From Burkholderia sp. (GTDB lineage Bacteria > Pseudomonadota > Gammaproteobacteria > Burkholderiales > Burkholderiaceae): a stretch of 53,299 nt of DNA. Every line of letters starts with the position of its first letter. Position 1 is the stretch's first letter. A model generated the notes under the pieces. The model worked only from the letters and a program-made list of their open reading frames with translations. It was not told the origin of the DNA and searched no databases. Location: assembly GCF_018375725.1 (NCBI RefSeq), contig NZ_JAHACR010000006.1, positions 1 through 53,299 of the forward strand. The letters are read 5' to 3'. The position numbers and the translations under genes are program-made. Below, piece after piece: positions 1 through 8,526 of this stretch.

Positions 1-1
1 C

Positions 2-1087
2 TTCTACGGTGCCTGGCTGCTCGCCGGCCCGATCGGAGGTCATTTCCGGACGATGCTGCGCGGGGCGTTCTCGTTCGACCGCGCGACGGCGTTCGACACG
101 AGCCGGATGCTGTCCGCGGCCGGCAGCGCGAGCCTCGAAGGGCTCGCCGCGCTCGCGCCGCTCCTCGCGCTCACCGGCATTGCCGCGCTGCTCGCGCCGA
201 TGGCGCTCGGCGGCTGGCTGATCTCGTCGAAGACTTTCGAGCTGAAATTCGACCGCCTGAATCCGGTGTCGGGCCTCGGCCGGATGTTCTCGATCCAGGG
301 GCCGATCCAGCTCGGCATGTCGCTCGCGAAGACGCTGGTCGTCGGCGGGATCGGCGGCGTGGCGATCTGGCGCAGCAAGGACGAATTGCTCGGTCTCGCG
401 ACGCAGCCGCTCGACGCGGCGCTCGCCGACGCGCTGCATCTCGTCGCCGTGTGCTGCGGCGCGACGGTCGCGGGGATGCTGGTGGTCGCCGGGCTCGACG
501 TGCCGTATCAACTCTGGCAGTACAACAAGAAGCTGCGCATGACGAAGGAAGAAGTGAAGCGCGAACATCGCGAGAACGAAGGCGATCCGCACGTGAAAGG
601 CCGGATCCGCCAGCAGCAGCGCGCGATCGCCCGCCGCCGCATGATGGCGGCCGTGCCGAAGGCGGACGTGGTCGTCACGAACCCGACGCACTTCGCGGTC
701 GCGTTGCAGTACACGGACGGCGAGATGCGCGCGCCGAAGGTCGTCGCGAAGGGCGTCAACCTCGTCGCCGCGCGCATTCGCGAGCTTGCCGCCGAGCACG
801 GCGTGCCGATGCTCGAAGCGCCGCCGCTCGCGCGTGCGCTCTATCACAACGTCGAACTCGAACGCGAGATTCCCGGCTCGCTGTATTCGGCCGTCGCCGA
901 AGTGCTCGCGTGGGTCTATCAGCTCAAGCGTTTCCGTCTGGAAGGCGGCGAGGCGCCCGAGGTGCCGGTCGATCTCGACGTGCCGGCCGAACTCGACAAG
1001 GGCGCGACGGTGTCCGCCGACGACGAGCAGGAAGAGGCCGAGGACGTCCTCGGCGCGAATGCGCGCACGCAAGGAGGCCGGGCATGA
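2..1087 (+). CDS. flhB: Flagellar export switch protein FlhB (5' end cut by window)
   Basis: FlhB is the membrane export-gate protein of the flagellar type III secretion system and switches substrate class from rod/hook to filament proteins. The frame is open from the first base of the window, so the N-terminus lies upstream. Hydrophobic segments come first, followed by a charged cytoplasmic domain carrying the NPTH autocleavage motif (codons at 680-691), the family hallmark. After cleavage between N and P the two halves stay together. The C-terminal tail is acidic and variable. The stop codon overlaps the start of a 22-codon ORF (ATGA), and flhA follows 61 bases later, so this is one operon. 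Identification is by the family motif and gene order. Confidence 0.97.
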   Translation, partial: FYGAWLLAGPIGGHFRTMLRGAFSFDRATAFDTSRMLSAAGSASLEGLAALAPLLALTGIAALLAPMALGGWLISSKTFELKFDRLNPVSGLGRMFSIQGPIQLGMSLAKTLVVGGIGGVAIWRSKDELLGLATQPLDAALADALHLVAVCCGATVAGMLVVAGLDVPYQLWQYNKKLRMTKEEVKREHRENEGDPHVKGRIRQQQRAIARRRMMAAVPKADVVVTNPTHFAVALQYTDGEMRAPKVVAKGVNLVAARIRELAAEHGVPMLEAPPLARALYHNVELEREIPGSLYSAVAEVLAWVYQLKRFRLEGGEAPEVPVDLDVPAELDKGATVSADDEQEEAEDVLGANARTQGGRA

Positions 1088-1152
1088 TCGGCCGATACGC
1101 GTCCATTCGTTCGCTGCCGCCTGACGCGGCGGCCGGGCGGGAGGCAGCATGA
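1084..1152 (+). CDS. Possible 22-residue coupling peptide between flhB and flhA
   Basis: A 22-codon ORF starts inside the flhB stop (ATGA, 1084-1087) and ends inside the flhA start (ATGA, 1149-1152). It has a near-perfect Shine-Dalgarno AAGGAGG at 1071-1077, six bases before its ATG. The peptide begins MIGRYASIRS and has no recognisable domain. The double overlap would let ribosomes pass from flhB to flhA without release. I do not recognise the peptide. It may be translated only to couple the two genes, or the arrangement may be chance; flhA also has its own GGGAGG at 1139-1144. Confidence 0.35.
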   Translation: MIGRYASIRSLPPDAAAGREAA

Positions 1153-3251
1153 GCACGCCGTCCGGTCTGTTCGCGAAGCGCGCGAACCCGTTCGCCGGGA
1201 CGAACCTGCGCGCGCTGTCGGGCCCGATCCTCATCTGCATGATCCTGGGGATGATGATCCTGCCGCTGCCGCCGATGCTGCTGGATCTGCTGTTCACGTT
1301 CAACATCGCGCTGTCCGTGATGGTGCTGCTCGTCAGCATGTACACGATGAAGCCGCTCGACTTCGCGGCGTTCCCGAGCGTGCTGCTGTTCTCGACGCTG
1401 CTGCGGCTGTCGCTGAACGTCGCGTCGACGCGTATCGTGCTGCTCGAAGGCCACACGGGGCCGGACGCGGCCGGGCAGGTGATCGAGGCGTTCGGCCACT
1501 TCCTCGTCGGCGGCAACTTCGCAGTCGGCATCGTCGTGTTCGTGATCCTGATGATCATCAACTTCATGGTGATCACGAAGGGCGCGGGGCGGATCGCGGA
1601 AGTGTCCGCGCGCTTCACGCTCGATGCGATGCCCGGCAAGCAGATGGCGATCGACGCCGACCTGAACGCCGGCCTCATCAACGAGGAGCAGGCGAGGAAG
1701 CGCCGCCAGGCGGTGTCGCAGGAAGCCGAGTTCTACGGCTCGATGGACGGCGCGTCGAAGTTCGTGCGCGGCGACGCGATCGCCGGCCTGATCATCATGG
1801 CGATCAACGTGATCGGCGGCCTGATCGTCGGGATGCTGCAGCATGACATGAGCTTCGCGGCGGCCGGCAAGAACTACACGCTGCTGACGATCGGCGACGG
1901 TCTCGTCGCGCAGATCCCGTCGCTCGTGATTTCGACCGCGGCCGGCGTGATCGTGTCGCGCGTCGCGACCGACGAGGACATCGGCACGCAGCTCACCAGC
2001 CAGCTGTTCACGAACCCGCGCGTGCTGACGATCACGGGCACGATCATCCTGGTGATGGGGCTGATTCCGAACATGCCGCACTTCGCGTTCCTGCTGCTCG
2101 GCGGCGGCGCGATCTGGCTGGCCCGCGTGCAGACGAAGCGCGCCGAAGCCCGCAAGGCGGCCGGCGACGTCACCGACATCGCGCCGCCCGCCGCGCTGCC
2201 GGGCGACAGTCACGAAGCGACCTGGGACGACGTGCAGCTGATCGATCCGCTCGGCCTCGAAGTCGGCTACCGGCTGATTCCGCTCGTCGACAAGAACAGC
2301 GACGGCGAGCTGCTGAAGCGCATCAAGAGCATCCGCAAGAAGTTCGCGCAGGAAATCGGTTTCCTGCCGCCGGTGATCCATATCCGCGACAACCTTGAAC
2401 TGCGGCCGAACGGTTACCGGATCGCGCTGAAGGGCGTCGAGATCGGCGCGGGCGAAGTGTTTCCGGGCCAGTGGCTCGCGATCAACCCGGGCCAGGTGAC
2501 GGCCGCGATGCCCGGTGCGCCGACGCAGGATCCGGCGTTCGGCCTGCCGGCGGTCTGGATCGACGTCGGCATGCGCGAGCAGGCGCAGGTGTACGGCTAT
2601 ACGGTCGTCGATGCGAGCACGGTCGTCGCGACGCACCTGAATCATCTCGTCGTCCAGCATGCGGCCGAGCTGCTCGGCCGCCAGGAAGTGCAGGCGCTGA
2701 TCGAGCGCACCGGCAAGGACGCGCCGTCGCTCGTCGAGGACCTCGTGCCGAAGACGATTTCGCTGACGACGCTGCAGAAAGTGCTGCAAAACCTGCTCGA
2801 CGAAGGCGTGCCGATCCGCGACATGCGCACGATCCTCGAAGCCGTATCCGAACAGGCCGGCCGCGTCACCGATGCCTACGACATCACGGCCGCCGTGCGG
2901 CTGGCGCTCGGCCGCGCGATCACGCAGCAGTGGTATCCGGGCGCGGGCGAGATGCAGGTGATGGGCCTCGACGCCAATCTCGAGCGCGTGCTGTCGCAGG
3001 CGCTCGCCACCGGCGCGAATCCGGGCCTCGAGCCCGGCCTCGCGCACACGCTTCTGACCGGCACGCAGGAAGCGATGCTGCGTCAACAGAACATGGGGCT
3101 GCCGCCCGTGCTGCTCGTGCCGCATGCGCTGCGCGCGATGCTCGCGCGGTTCCTGCGCCGCAGCCTGCCGCAATTGAAAGTGCTGTCGTATGCCGAAGTG
3201 CCGGATACACGCACGATCAAGGTCGTTAACGTCATCGGGGGTTCCGCTTGA
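1149..3251 (+). CDS. flhA: Flagellar export-gate protein FlhA
   Basis: FlhA (700 residues, normal length) is the large export-gate component that docks chaperone-substrate complexes and couples proton motive force to flagellar protein export. The first ~330 residues hold about eight hydrophobic helices with the conserved stretch NFMVITKGAGRIAEVSARF and the following cytoplasmic loop (LDAMPGKQMAIDADLNAGLI) typical of the FlhA/SctV family. The remainder is the soluble docking domain. The ATG overlaps the stop of the preceding mini-ORF and is preceded by GGGAGG. Its TGA stop overlaps the TTG start of flhF. Confidence 0.98.
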   Translation: MSTPSGLFAKRANPFAGTNLRALSGPILICMILGMMILPLPPMLLDLLFTFNIALSVMVLLVSMYTMKPLDFAAFPSVLLFSTLLRLSLNVASTRIVLLEGHTGPDAAGQVIEAFGHFLVGGNFAVGIVVFVILMIINFMVITKGAGRIAEVSARFTLDAMPGKQMAIDADLNAGLINEEQARKRRQAVSQEAEFYGSMDGASKFVRGDAIAGLIIMAINVIGGLIVGMLQHDMSFAAAGKNYTLLTIGDGLVAQIPSLVISTAAGVIVSRVATDEDIGTQLTSQLFTNPRVLTITGTIILVMGLIPNMPHFAFLLLGGGAIWLARVQTKRAEARKAAGDVTDIAPPAALPGDSHEATWDDVQLIDPLGLEVGYRLIPLVDKNSDGELLKRIKSIRKKFAQEIGFLPPVIHIRDNLELRPNGYRIALKGVEIGAGEVFPGQWLAINPGQVTAAMPGAPTQDPAFGLPAVWIDVGMREQAQVYGYTVVDASTVVATHLNHLVVQHAAELLGRQEVQALIERTGKDAPSLVEDLVPKTISLTTLQKVLQNLLDEGVPIRDMRTILEAVSEQAGRVTDAYDITAAVRLALGRAITQQWYPGAGEMQVMGLDANLERVLSQALATGANPGLEPGLAHTLLTGTQEAMLRQQNMGLPPVLLVPHALRAMLARFLRRSLPQLKVLSYAEVPDTRTIKVVNVIGGSA

Positions 3252-4999
3252 ACATTCGCAAATTCACCGGCGCGACGAGCCGCGACGCACTCCGTCTCGT
3301 GCGCGAAGCGCTGGGCGCCGACGCCGTCGTGCTGTCGAACCGCACGCTCGATGACGGCAGCGTCGAAATCGTCGCGCTGGCCGATGCCGAACTGGCCGCG
3401 ATCACGCCGCCCGTCGCGGCGCGGTACGGCACGGCCGCCCAGCATGGGGCGGCGGTTCAGTCTGCCGCGGCGATCCTGCCGGGCGAGCCGGCCGCGTCCG
3501 CCGCGCGTGAGCCTGCCGCGCGTCCGGCCATGAATCCCTATGCGACAGGCGAAGGCGGCCTGCCGGACGTGTTCTCGTCGGTGTTCGGCGCGAGCGCTGA
3601 GACCGCCGATGCAGCATTGCCCGCCGCCGCGCCGGCGGCGTCGCCCGCGTCCGAGCCCGCGCCGTGGCTCGTCGAGCACGCGAAGCGCCTGACGCAACAG
3701 CGCGACGCGCTGATCTTGCGTGCGCAGACCATCGCGCAGACCGACGACGCGGGTGCGCGCGCTCCGAAGGAAGCCTCTCCGGTTCGCGACGCGCATGCCG
3801 ACGGCATCGCTGCCGCGACGCCGCCCGAATGGGCGAACGACATCGTGCGCAACGTCGCGCGCCGCTATCCGGTCGACGCCGCCGCGCCGCGCCGCGCGGC
3901 CGATGCGCCGGCGGCCGCCCCGGCTGCTGCGCATCCCGCCGCCCTGGCCGGCCTGCCTGAAGAAACCGCTGCCGCGGTCGCGGATGCCGTGAAGGCCCGC
4001 ATCGAGCGCATCGTCAACGACACGGTGATGCACGAGCTGGGCGCGATGCGCGGCATGATGGAAGAGCAGTTCGCCGGCCTGATGTGGAACGAGCGCCAGC
4101 GCCGCAATCCCGTGCACGGCGCGTTGACGAAGCATCTGTTTGCCGCCGGCTTTTCGGCGCAACTGGTGCGGCTGATGGTCGACAACCTGCCGGAGGGCGA
4201 AGCCGCGCAGACGCTCGACCAGGCGGCCGAATGGGCGCAGTCGGTGCTCGCGGCGAACCTGCCGGTGCTCGACAGCGAAGACGCGCTGATGGAGCGCGGC
4301 GGCGTGTTCGCTCTGATGGGCCCGACGGGCGCCGGCAAGACGACGACCACCGCGAAGCTCGCCGCGCGTTGCGTGATGCGTTTCGGCGCGAGCAAGGTCG
4401 CGCTGCTGACGACCGACAGCTACCGGATCGGCGGCCACGAGCAGCTGCGCATCTTCGGCAAGATCCTCGGCGTGCCGGTGCATGCGGTGAAGGACGGCGG
4501 CGACCTGCAGCTGGCGCTGTCCGAACTGCGCAACAAGCACATCGTGCTGATCGACACGATCGGCATGAGCCAGCGCGACCGTGCGGTATCCGACCAGATC
4601 GCGATGCTGCATGGCGCGAACACGCCGGTGCAGCGTCTGCTGCTGCTGAACGCGACCAGCCACGGCGACACGCTCAACGAAGTCGTGCAGGCCTACCGCA
4701 GCGCGCCCGGCCAGCCGGATCTCGCGGGCTGCATCCTGACGAAGCTCGACGAAGCGACGAATCTCGGCGGCGTGCTCGACACGGTGATCCGCTACAAGCT
4801 GCCGGTCCATTACGTGTCGACCGGCCAGAAGGTGCCGGAGAACCTGTATGTCGCCACGACGAAGTTCCTGCTGAAGAGTGCGTTCTGTGTGCCGCGCGAC
4901 GGCTCGCCTTTCGTGCCGCACGACGAGGACATGCCCGCGCTCCTTTCCGCGCTGACTGCACGTTCCACCGCCGAGCTGCACGAGGTGCGCTTTGGATAA
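3248..4999 (+). CDS. flhF: SRP-type GTPase FlhF, polar flagellum placement
   Basis: FlhF is an SRP54-family GTPase that sets position and number of polar flagella together with FlhG. The protein (583 residues) has a short N-terminal domain, a long Ala/Pro-rich low-complexity linker (roughly residues 60-250), then the NG GTPase domain. The G1 loop GPTGAGKTTTTAKLAAR lies near residue 358, followed by TTDSYRIGGHEQL and the TKLDEA specificity motif. The likely start is TTG at 3248, overlapping the flhA stop as TTGA, which implies translational coupling. The stop overlaps the flhG start region. The linker is longer than in many FlhF proteins but is the usual variable part. Confidence 0.95.
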   Translation: MNIRKFTGATSRDALRLVREALGADAVVLSNRTLDDGSVEIVALADAELAAITPPVAARYGTAAQHGAAVQSAAAILPGEPAASAAREPAARPAMNPYATGEGGLPDVFSSVFGASAETADAALPAAAPAASPASEPAPWLVEHAKRLTQQRDALILRAQTIAQTDDAGARAPKEASPVRDAHADGIAAATPPEWANDIVRNVARRYPVDAAAPRRAADAPAAAPAAAHPAALAGLPEETAAAVADAVKARIERIVNDTVMHELGAMRGMMEEQFAGLMWNERQRRNPVHGALTKHLFAAGFSAQLVRLMVDNLPEGEAAQTLDQAAEWAQSVLAANLPVLDSEDALMERGGVFALMGPTGAGKTTTTAKLAARCVMRFGASKVALLTTDSYRIGGHEQLRIFGKILGVPVHAVKDGGDLQLALSELRNKHIVLIDTIGMSQRDRAVSDQIAMLHGANTPVQRLLLLNATSHGDTLNEVVQAYRSAPGQPDLAGCILTKLDEATNLGGVLDTVIRYKLPVHYVSTGQKVPENLYVATTKFLLKSAFCVPRDGSPFVPHDEDMPALLSALTARSTAELHEVRFG

Positions 5000-5804
5000 A
5001 CGGACGATCGACCAGGCCGAAGGCCTGCGGCGCCTGCTGGCCGGGCGTGCGTCGCGGATTGTCGCGGTGACGGGCGGTCCTGCCGGTGTCGGCTGCACGT
5101 CGGCCGTCGTGAACCTCGCGGCGGCGCTCGCGGCGCTCGGCAAGGACGTGCTTGTCGTCGACGAACGCACGGATGCGCACTCGGCCGCCGCTACGCTCGT
5201 CGGCGCGCGGCTGTGCGACGGCGCGCGGGTGCGCGTCGCCGCCGGATTCGCGGTGTGCGCCGCAGCGGGGCTCGCGCGCGACGGTTACGGCGAAGCGCGG
5301 CTGAGCGATTTCATCGACGGCCCGGCCGACATCGTGCTCGTCGATGCCCGGCTCGACGACGACGGCGCATTCTCGACGCTCGCGCGCGAAGCGCACGACG
5401 TGCTGATCGTCACGCGCGTCGCCACGCAGGCGATCACCGAGGCCTATGCCTGCATGAAGCGGCTGCATTTCGCGCATGCGATCGCGCAGTTCCGCGTTTT
5501 GACCAACCACGTCGGCAGCCACGCCGACGCGAAGATCGCGTTCGACAACCTCGCGGGGGTCGCGAGCCGCTACATGACGGTGTCGATTGCCGATGCCGGC
5601 TGCGTGAGCGCCGATCCGCTCGTCGAGCACGCGCGCGAGCTGGTGCGCACGGCCGTCGACGCGTTCCCGTCGTCGCCGGCCGCGCGCGACTACCGGCAGA
5701 TTGCCGGCGACTTGCTGTACTGGCCGCTGCGCCCGCGTCCGGGCACGGGGCGAGCCCTTGCGGGCAGCCCGGCGTTCGACGCGGGAGCGGCGCACGCCGC
5801 ATGA
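4992..5804 (+). CDS. flhG: MinD/ParA-like flagellar number regulator FlhG with degenerate P-loop
   Basis: FlhG (FleN/YlxH) is a MinD-type ATPase that restrains FlhF and flagellar gene expression. The 270-residue length and the position between flhF and fliA fit the family. The fold start is visible (VAVTGG... then VVNLAAALAALGKDVLVVDE), but the P-loop reads GPAGVGCT at residues 29-36. The signature lysine is Pro30 and the catalytic Walker A lysine is Cys35. The equivalent of Walker B (IVLVDARL) is present but altered. I infer a nucleotide-binding-impaired or altered FlhG. The start is TTG at 4992, overlapping the flhF stop. The family call is firm; ATPase activity is doubtful. Confidence 0.88.
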   Translation: MDKRTIDQAEGLRRLLAGRASRIVAVTGGPAGVGCTSAVVNLAAALAALGKDVLVVDERTDAHSAAATLVGARLCDGARVRVAAGFAVCAAAGLARDGYGEARLSDFIDGPADIVLVDARLDDDGAFSTLAREAHDVLIVTRVATQAITEAYACMKRLHFAHAIAQFRVLTNHVGSHADAKIAFDNLAGVASRYMTVSIADAGCVSADPLVEHARELVRTAVDAFPSSPAARDYRQIAGDLLYWPLRPRPGTGRALAGSPAFDAGAAHAA

Positions 5805-5830
5805 GCGCCACAGGAAGGAGAGAGCCATGA
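5801..5830 (+). other. Nine-codon mini-ORF bridging flhG and fliA
   Basis: ATG at 5801 overlaps the flhG stop (ATGA) and its own TGA overlaps the fliA ATG at 5827 (ATGA). The nine codons MSATGRREP contain the AAGGAG ribosome site used by fliA (5815-5820). The pattern repeats the flhB/flhA junction on a smaller scale. It may be a re-initiation device or chance in a compact operon. Confidence 0.25.
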
Positions 5831-6561
5831 TGTACAACGCTCAGGGAAAGATTTCGCAGGCCGACGTCCTGACGCAATACGCACCGCTCGTGCGCCGTCT
5901 GGGCCTGCAACTCGTCGCGAAGATGCCGGCGAGCGTCGATCTCGACGATCTGATCCAGGCCGGGATGATCGGTCTGATGGATGCGGCCGGCCGCTACAAG
6001 GAAGATCAGGGCGCGCAGTTCGAGACCTACGCGACGCAGCGGATCCGCGGCGCGATGCTCGACGAGCTGCGCAGCAACGACTGGCTGCCGCGCAGCCTGC
6101 GCAAGACGTCGCGCGAGGTCGAGCACGCGGTTCATCAGGTCGAGCAGCAACTGGGCCGCGCGGCGTCCGAGACGGAAATCGCGCAGCACCTCGACATGCC
6201 GCTCGACGAATATCAGGGGATGCTGCAGGACCTGCACGGCAGCCAGCTGATCTACTACGAGGATTTCGACCGCGCAGCCGACGACGAACCGTTTCTCGAC
6301 CGCTATCGCGTCGATCATGCCGATCCGCTGTCGGCGCTGCTCGACGAGCATCTGCGCGACGCGCTGATCGAGGCGATCGAACGGCTGCCGGAGCGCGAGA
6401 AGCTGCTGATGTCGCTGTACTACGACCAGGGACTGAATCTGCGCGAGATCGGCGCCGTGCTCGAGGTGAGCGAGTCGCGCGTATGCCAGCTGCACAGCCA
6501 GGCGGTCGCGCGGCTGCGTGCGCGGCTGCGCGAGCAGGCCTGGGTCGGCGCGGAGAACTGA
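5827..6561 (+). CDS. fliA: Flagellar sigma factor FliA (sigma-28)
   Basis: FliA is the sigma-28 factor that directs RNA polymerase to late flagellar, motor and chemotaxis promoters. The 244-residue protein shows sigma region 2 (DLDDLIQAGMIGLMDAAGRY), region 3 with TEIAQHLDM, and a C-terminal region 4 helix-turn-helix (NLREIGAVLEVSESRVCQLH). The ATG at 5827 is chosen because AAGGAG lies six bases upstream (5815-5820) and the N-terminus then matches normal FliA length; the open frame continues further upstream inside flhG. It is the last flagellar gene visible. A short hairpin, TGTCCCG-TTG-CGGGACA, lies just after the stop at 6568-6584 but has no T-run. Confidence 0.97.
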   Translation: MMYNAQGKISQADVLTQYAPLVRRLGLQLVAKMPASVDLDDLIQAGMIGLMDAAGRYKEDQGAQFETYATQRIRGAMLDELRSNDWLPRSLRKTSREVEHAVHQVEQQLGRAASETEIAQHLDMPLDEYQGMLQDLHGSQLIYYEDFDRAADDEPFLDRYRVDHADPLSALLDEHLRDALIEAIERLPEREKLLMSLYYDQGLNLREIGAVLEVSESRVCQLHSQAVARLRARLREQAWVGAEN

Positions 6562-6745
6562 CCTCGTTGTCCCGTTGCGGGACACCCGCGGCCTTTGGCA
6601 ATCCGGCGCCGAGCCAGCCGGGCGCGTGCGGCGCCGGGCATGGCTGAGCGGCACCGGCGCGACGCCGATGCGCGGATCTGTTCTCGGATACAGATGGCCC
6701 GCACAGGCACGCTTCGCGCCGATTTGCTACAATCCATCCCGTTTT

Positions 6746-6856
6746 CCGAGGAGCGTTGCGACGGGTGCGATCCTGCCCCGCCAGGCTCGGAAAGCTTCAC
6801 CAAGCGCTCGCGCGGCGACGATTTCGCCGGCCGGCCGCTTCCTGAACGGCGCTCAC
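6746..6856 (+). promoter_or_regulatory. S-adenosylhomocysteine (SAH) riboswitch upstream of ahcY
   Basis: The leader matches the SAH riboswitch consensus. CCGAG (6746-6750) pairs with CTCGG (6786-6790) to form P1. It is followed directly by GAGCG (6751-6755), which pairs with the distal CGCTC (6850-6854) in AACGGCGCTCACG, and the conserved CCAGGCTCGG closes the core. SAH binding is known to turn on SAH-recycling genes. A -10-like TACAAT sits at 6728-6733, so the transcript probably starts near 6740; no good -35 was seen. The rest of the 333-base gap after fliA holds no gene. The strong ribosome site AAAGGAGG (6882-6889) lies just downstream. No terminator is visible, so translational or other control is likely. 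Confidence 0.92.
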
Positions 6857-6894
6857 GTCACCATTTTCTAGAACTTATTAGAAAGGAGGGCGTG

Positions 6895-8313
6895 ATGAGC
6901 GCCATCATCGATTCCCAAGCTTCCAACGATTACCTCGTCGCGGACATGTCGCTTGCCGGCTGGGGCCGCAAGGAACTCGACATCGCCGAGACCGAAATGC
7001 CGGGCCTCGTGCAGATCCGCGAAGAGTACAAGGCGCAGCAGCCGCTGAAGGGCGCGCGCATCGCCGGCTCGCTGCACATGACGATCCAGACGGGCGTGCT
7101 GATCGAGACGCTGAAGGCGCTCGGCGCGGACGTGCGCTGGGCCTCGTGCAACATCTTCTCGACGCAGGACCACGCTGCCGCGGCGATCGCCGCGGGCGGC
7201 ACGCCGGTGTTCGCGTTCAAGGGCGAATCGCTCGACGAATACTGGGAATTCTCGCACCGCATTTTCGAATGGCCGAACGGCGAATTCGCGAACATGATCC
7301 TCGACGACGGCGGCGATGCCACGCTGCTGCTGATTCTCGGCGCGAAGGCCGAGAAGGATCGCTCGGTGATCGCGACGCCGACGAACGAAGAGGAAGTCGC
7401 GCTGTACAAGTCGATCGCGCGCCACCTCGACCTCGACGCGAACTGGTACTCGAAGCGTCTCGCGCACATCAAGGGCGTCACCGAGGAAACGACGACCGGC
7501 GTGCACCGCCTGTACCAGATGGAGAAGGAAGGCCGCCTGCCGTTCCCGGCGATCAACGTGAACGACTCGGTCACGAAGTCGAAGTTCGACAACCTGTACG
7601 GCTGCCGCGAGTCGCTCGTCGACGGCATCAAGCGCGCGACCGACGTGATGATCGCGGGCAAGATCGCGGTCGTCGCGGGCTACGGCGACGTGGGCAAGGG
7701 CTGCGCGCAATCGCTGCGCGGCCTCGGCGCGACGGTGTGGGTGACGGAAATCGATCCGATCTGCGCACTGCAGGCGGCGATGGAAGGCTACCGCGTCGTG
7801 ACGATGGAATACGCGGCCGACAAGGCCGACATCTTCGTGACGGCGACCGGCAACTACCACGTGATCAACCACGATCACATGAAGGCGATGCGCCACAACG
7901 CGATCGTCTGCAACATCGGTCACTTCGACTCGGAAATCGACGTCGCCTCGACCCGCCAGTACCAGTGGGACAACATCAAGCCGCAGGTCGACCACATCAT
8001 CTTCCCGGACGGCAAGCGCGTGATCCTGCTGGCGGAAGGCCGTCTGGTGAACCTCGGCTGCGCGACCGGCCACCCGTCGTTCGTGATGTCGAACTCGTTT
8101 ACGAACCAGGTGCTCGCGCAGATCGAACTGTTCACGCGCGGCGGCGAGTACGAGAACAAGGTGTACGTGCTGCCGAAGCATCTCGACGAGAAGGTCGCAC
8201 GCCTGCACCTCGCGCGCATCGGCGCGAACCTGTCGGTGCTGTCGGACGAGCAGGCCTCGTATATCGGCGTGTCGAAGGAAGGCCCGTTCAAGCCGAACCA
8301 CTACCGCTATTGA
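6895..8313 (+). CDS. ahcY: Adenosylhomocysteinase (SAH hydrolase)
   Basis: AhcY splits S-adenosylhomocysteine into homocysteine and adenosine using bound NAD, removing a product inhibitor of methyltransferases. The 472-residue protein has the family landmarks HMTIQTGVLIETL, WASCNIFSTQDHAAAAI, the NAD-binding GYGDVGKGCAQSLRG, and the C-terminal ...KPNHYRY end. ATG 6895 is preferred: AAAGGAGG is five bases upstream, while the in-frame sequence further upstream is riboswitch. It heads a methyl-cycle operon with metF, and expression is expected to rise with SAH through the riboswitch. Confidence 0.98.
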   Translation: MSAIIDSQASNDYLVADMSLAGWGRKELDIAETEMPGLVQIREEYKAQQPLKGARIAGSLHMTIQTGVLIETLKALGADVRWASCNIFSTQDHAAAAIAAGGTPVFAFKGESLDEYWEFSHRIFEWPNGEFANMILDDGGDATLLLILGAKAEKDRSVIATPTNEEEVALYKSIARHLDLDANWYSKRLAHIKGVTEETTTGVHRLYQMEKEGRLPFPAINVNDSVTKSKFDNLYGCRESLVDGIKRATDVMIAGKIAVVAGYGDVGKGCAQSLRGLGATVWVTEIDPICALQAAMEGYRVVTMEYAADKADIFVTATGNYHVINHDHMKAMRHNAIVCNIGHFDSEIDVASTRQYQWDNIKPQVDHIIFPDGKRVILLAEGRLVNLGCATGHPSFVMSNSFTNQVLAQIELFTRGGEYENKVYVLPKHLDEKVARLHLARIGANLSVLSDEQASYIGVSKEGPFKPNHYRY

Positions 8314-8526
8314 GCGGACGCCGGAACCGCCGTCGCCTGCCTGCGGCGTCCGTACCGTGCACCGTTTCGCCGCACGGGCGCCGCACGATACGATGACGGG
8401 GTTCCGGCGGAACCGTCCGCTGTCATTGCGCGATCCGGGCAGCTTCGTGGCCCGGCCTGCGCGGCGCGGCCTACGCGGCCCGGCCTACGCGGCCCGGCCT
8501 GACCATCAACCGAACCGGAGCATTTC

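Noticed and set aside
3083..5170. Minus-strand open frame of 695 codons opposite flhA/flhF/flhG
   Set aside because: It crosses three real gene boundaries and has no recognisable domain; it is an antisense shadow.
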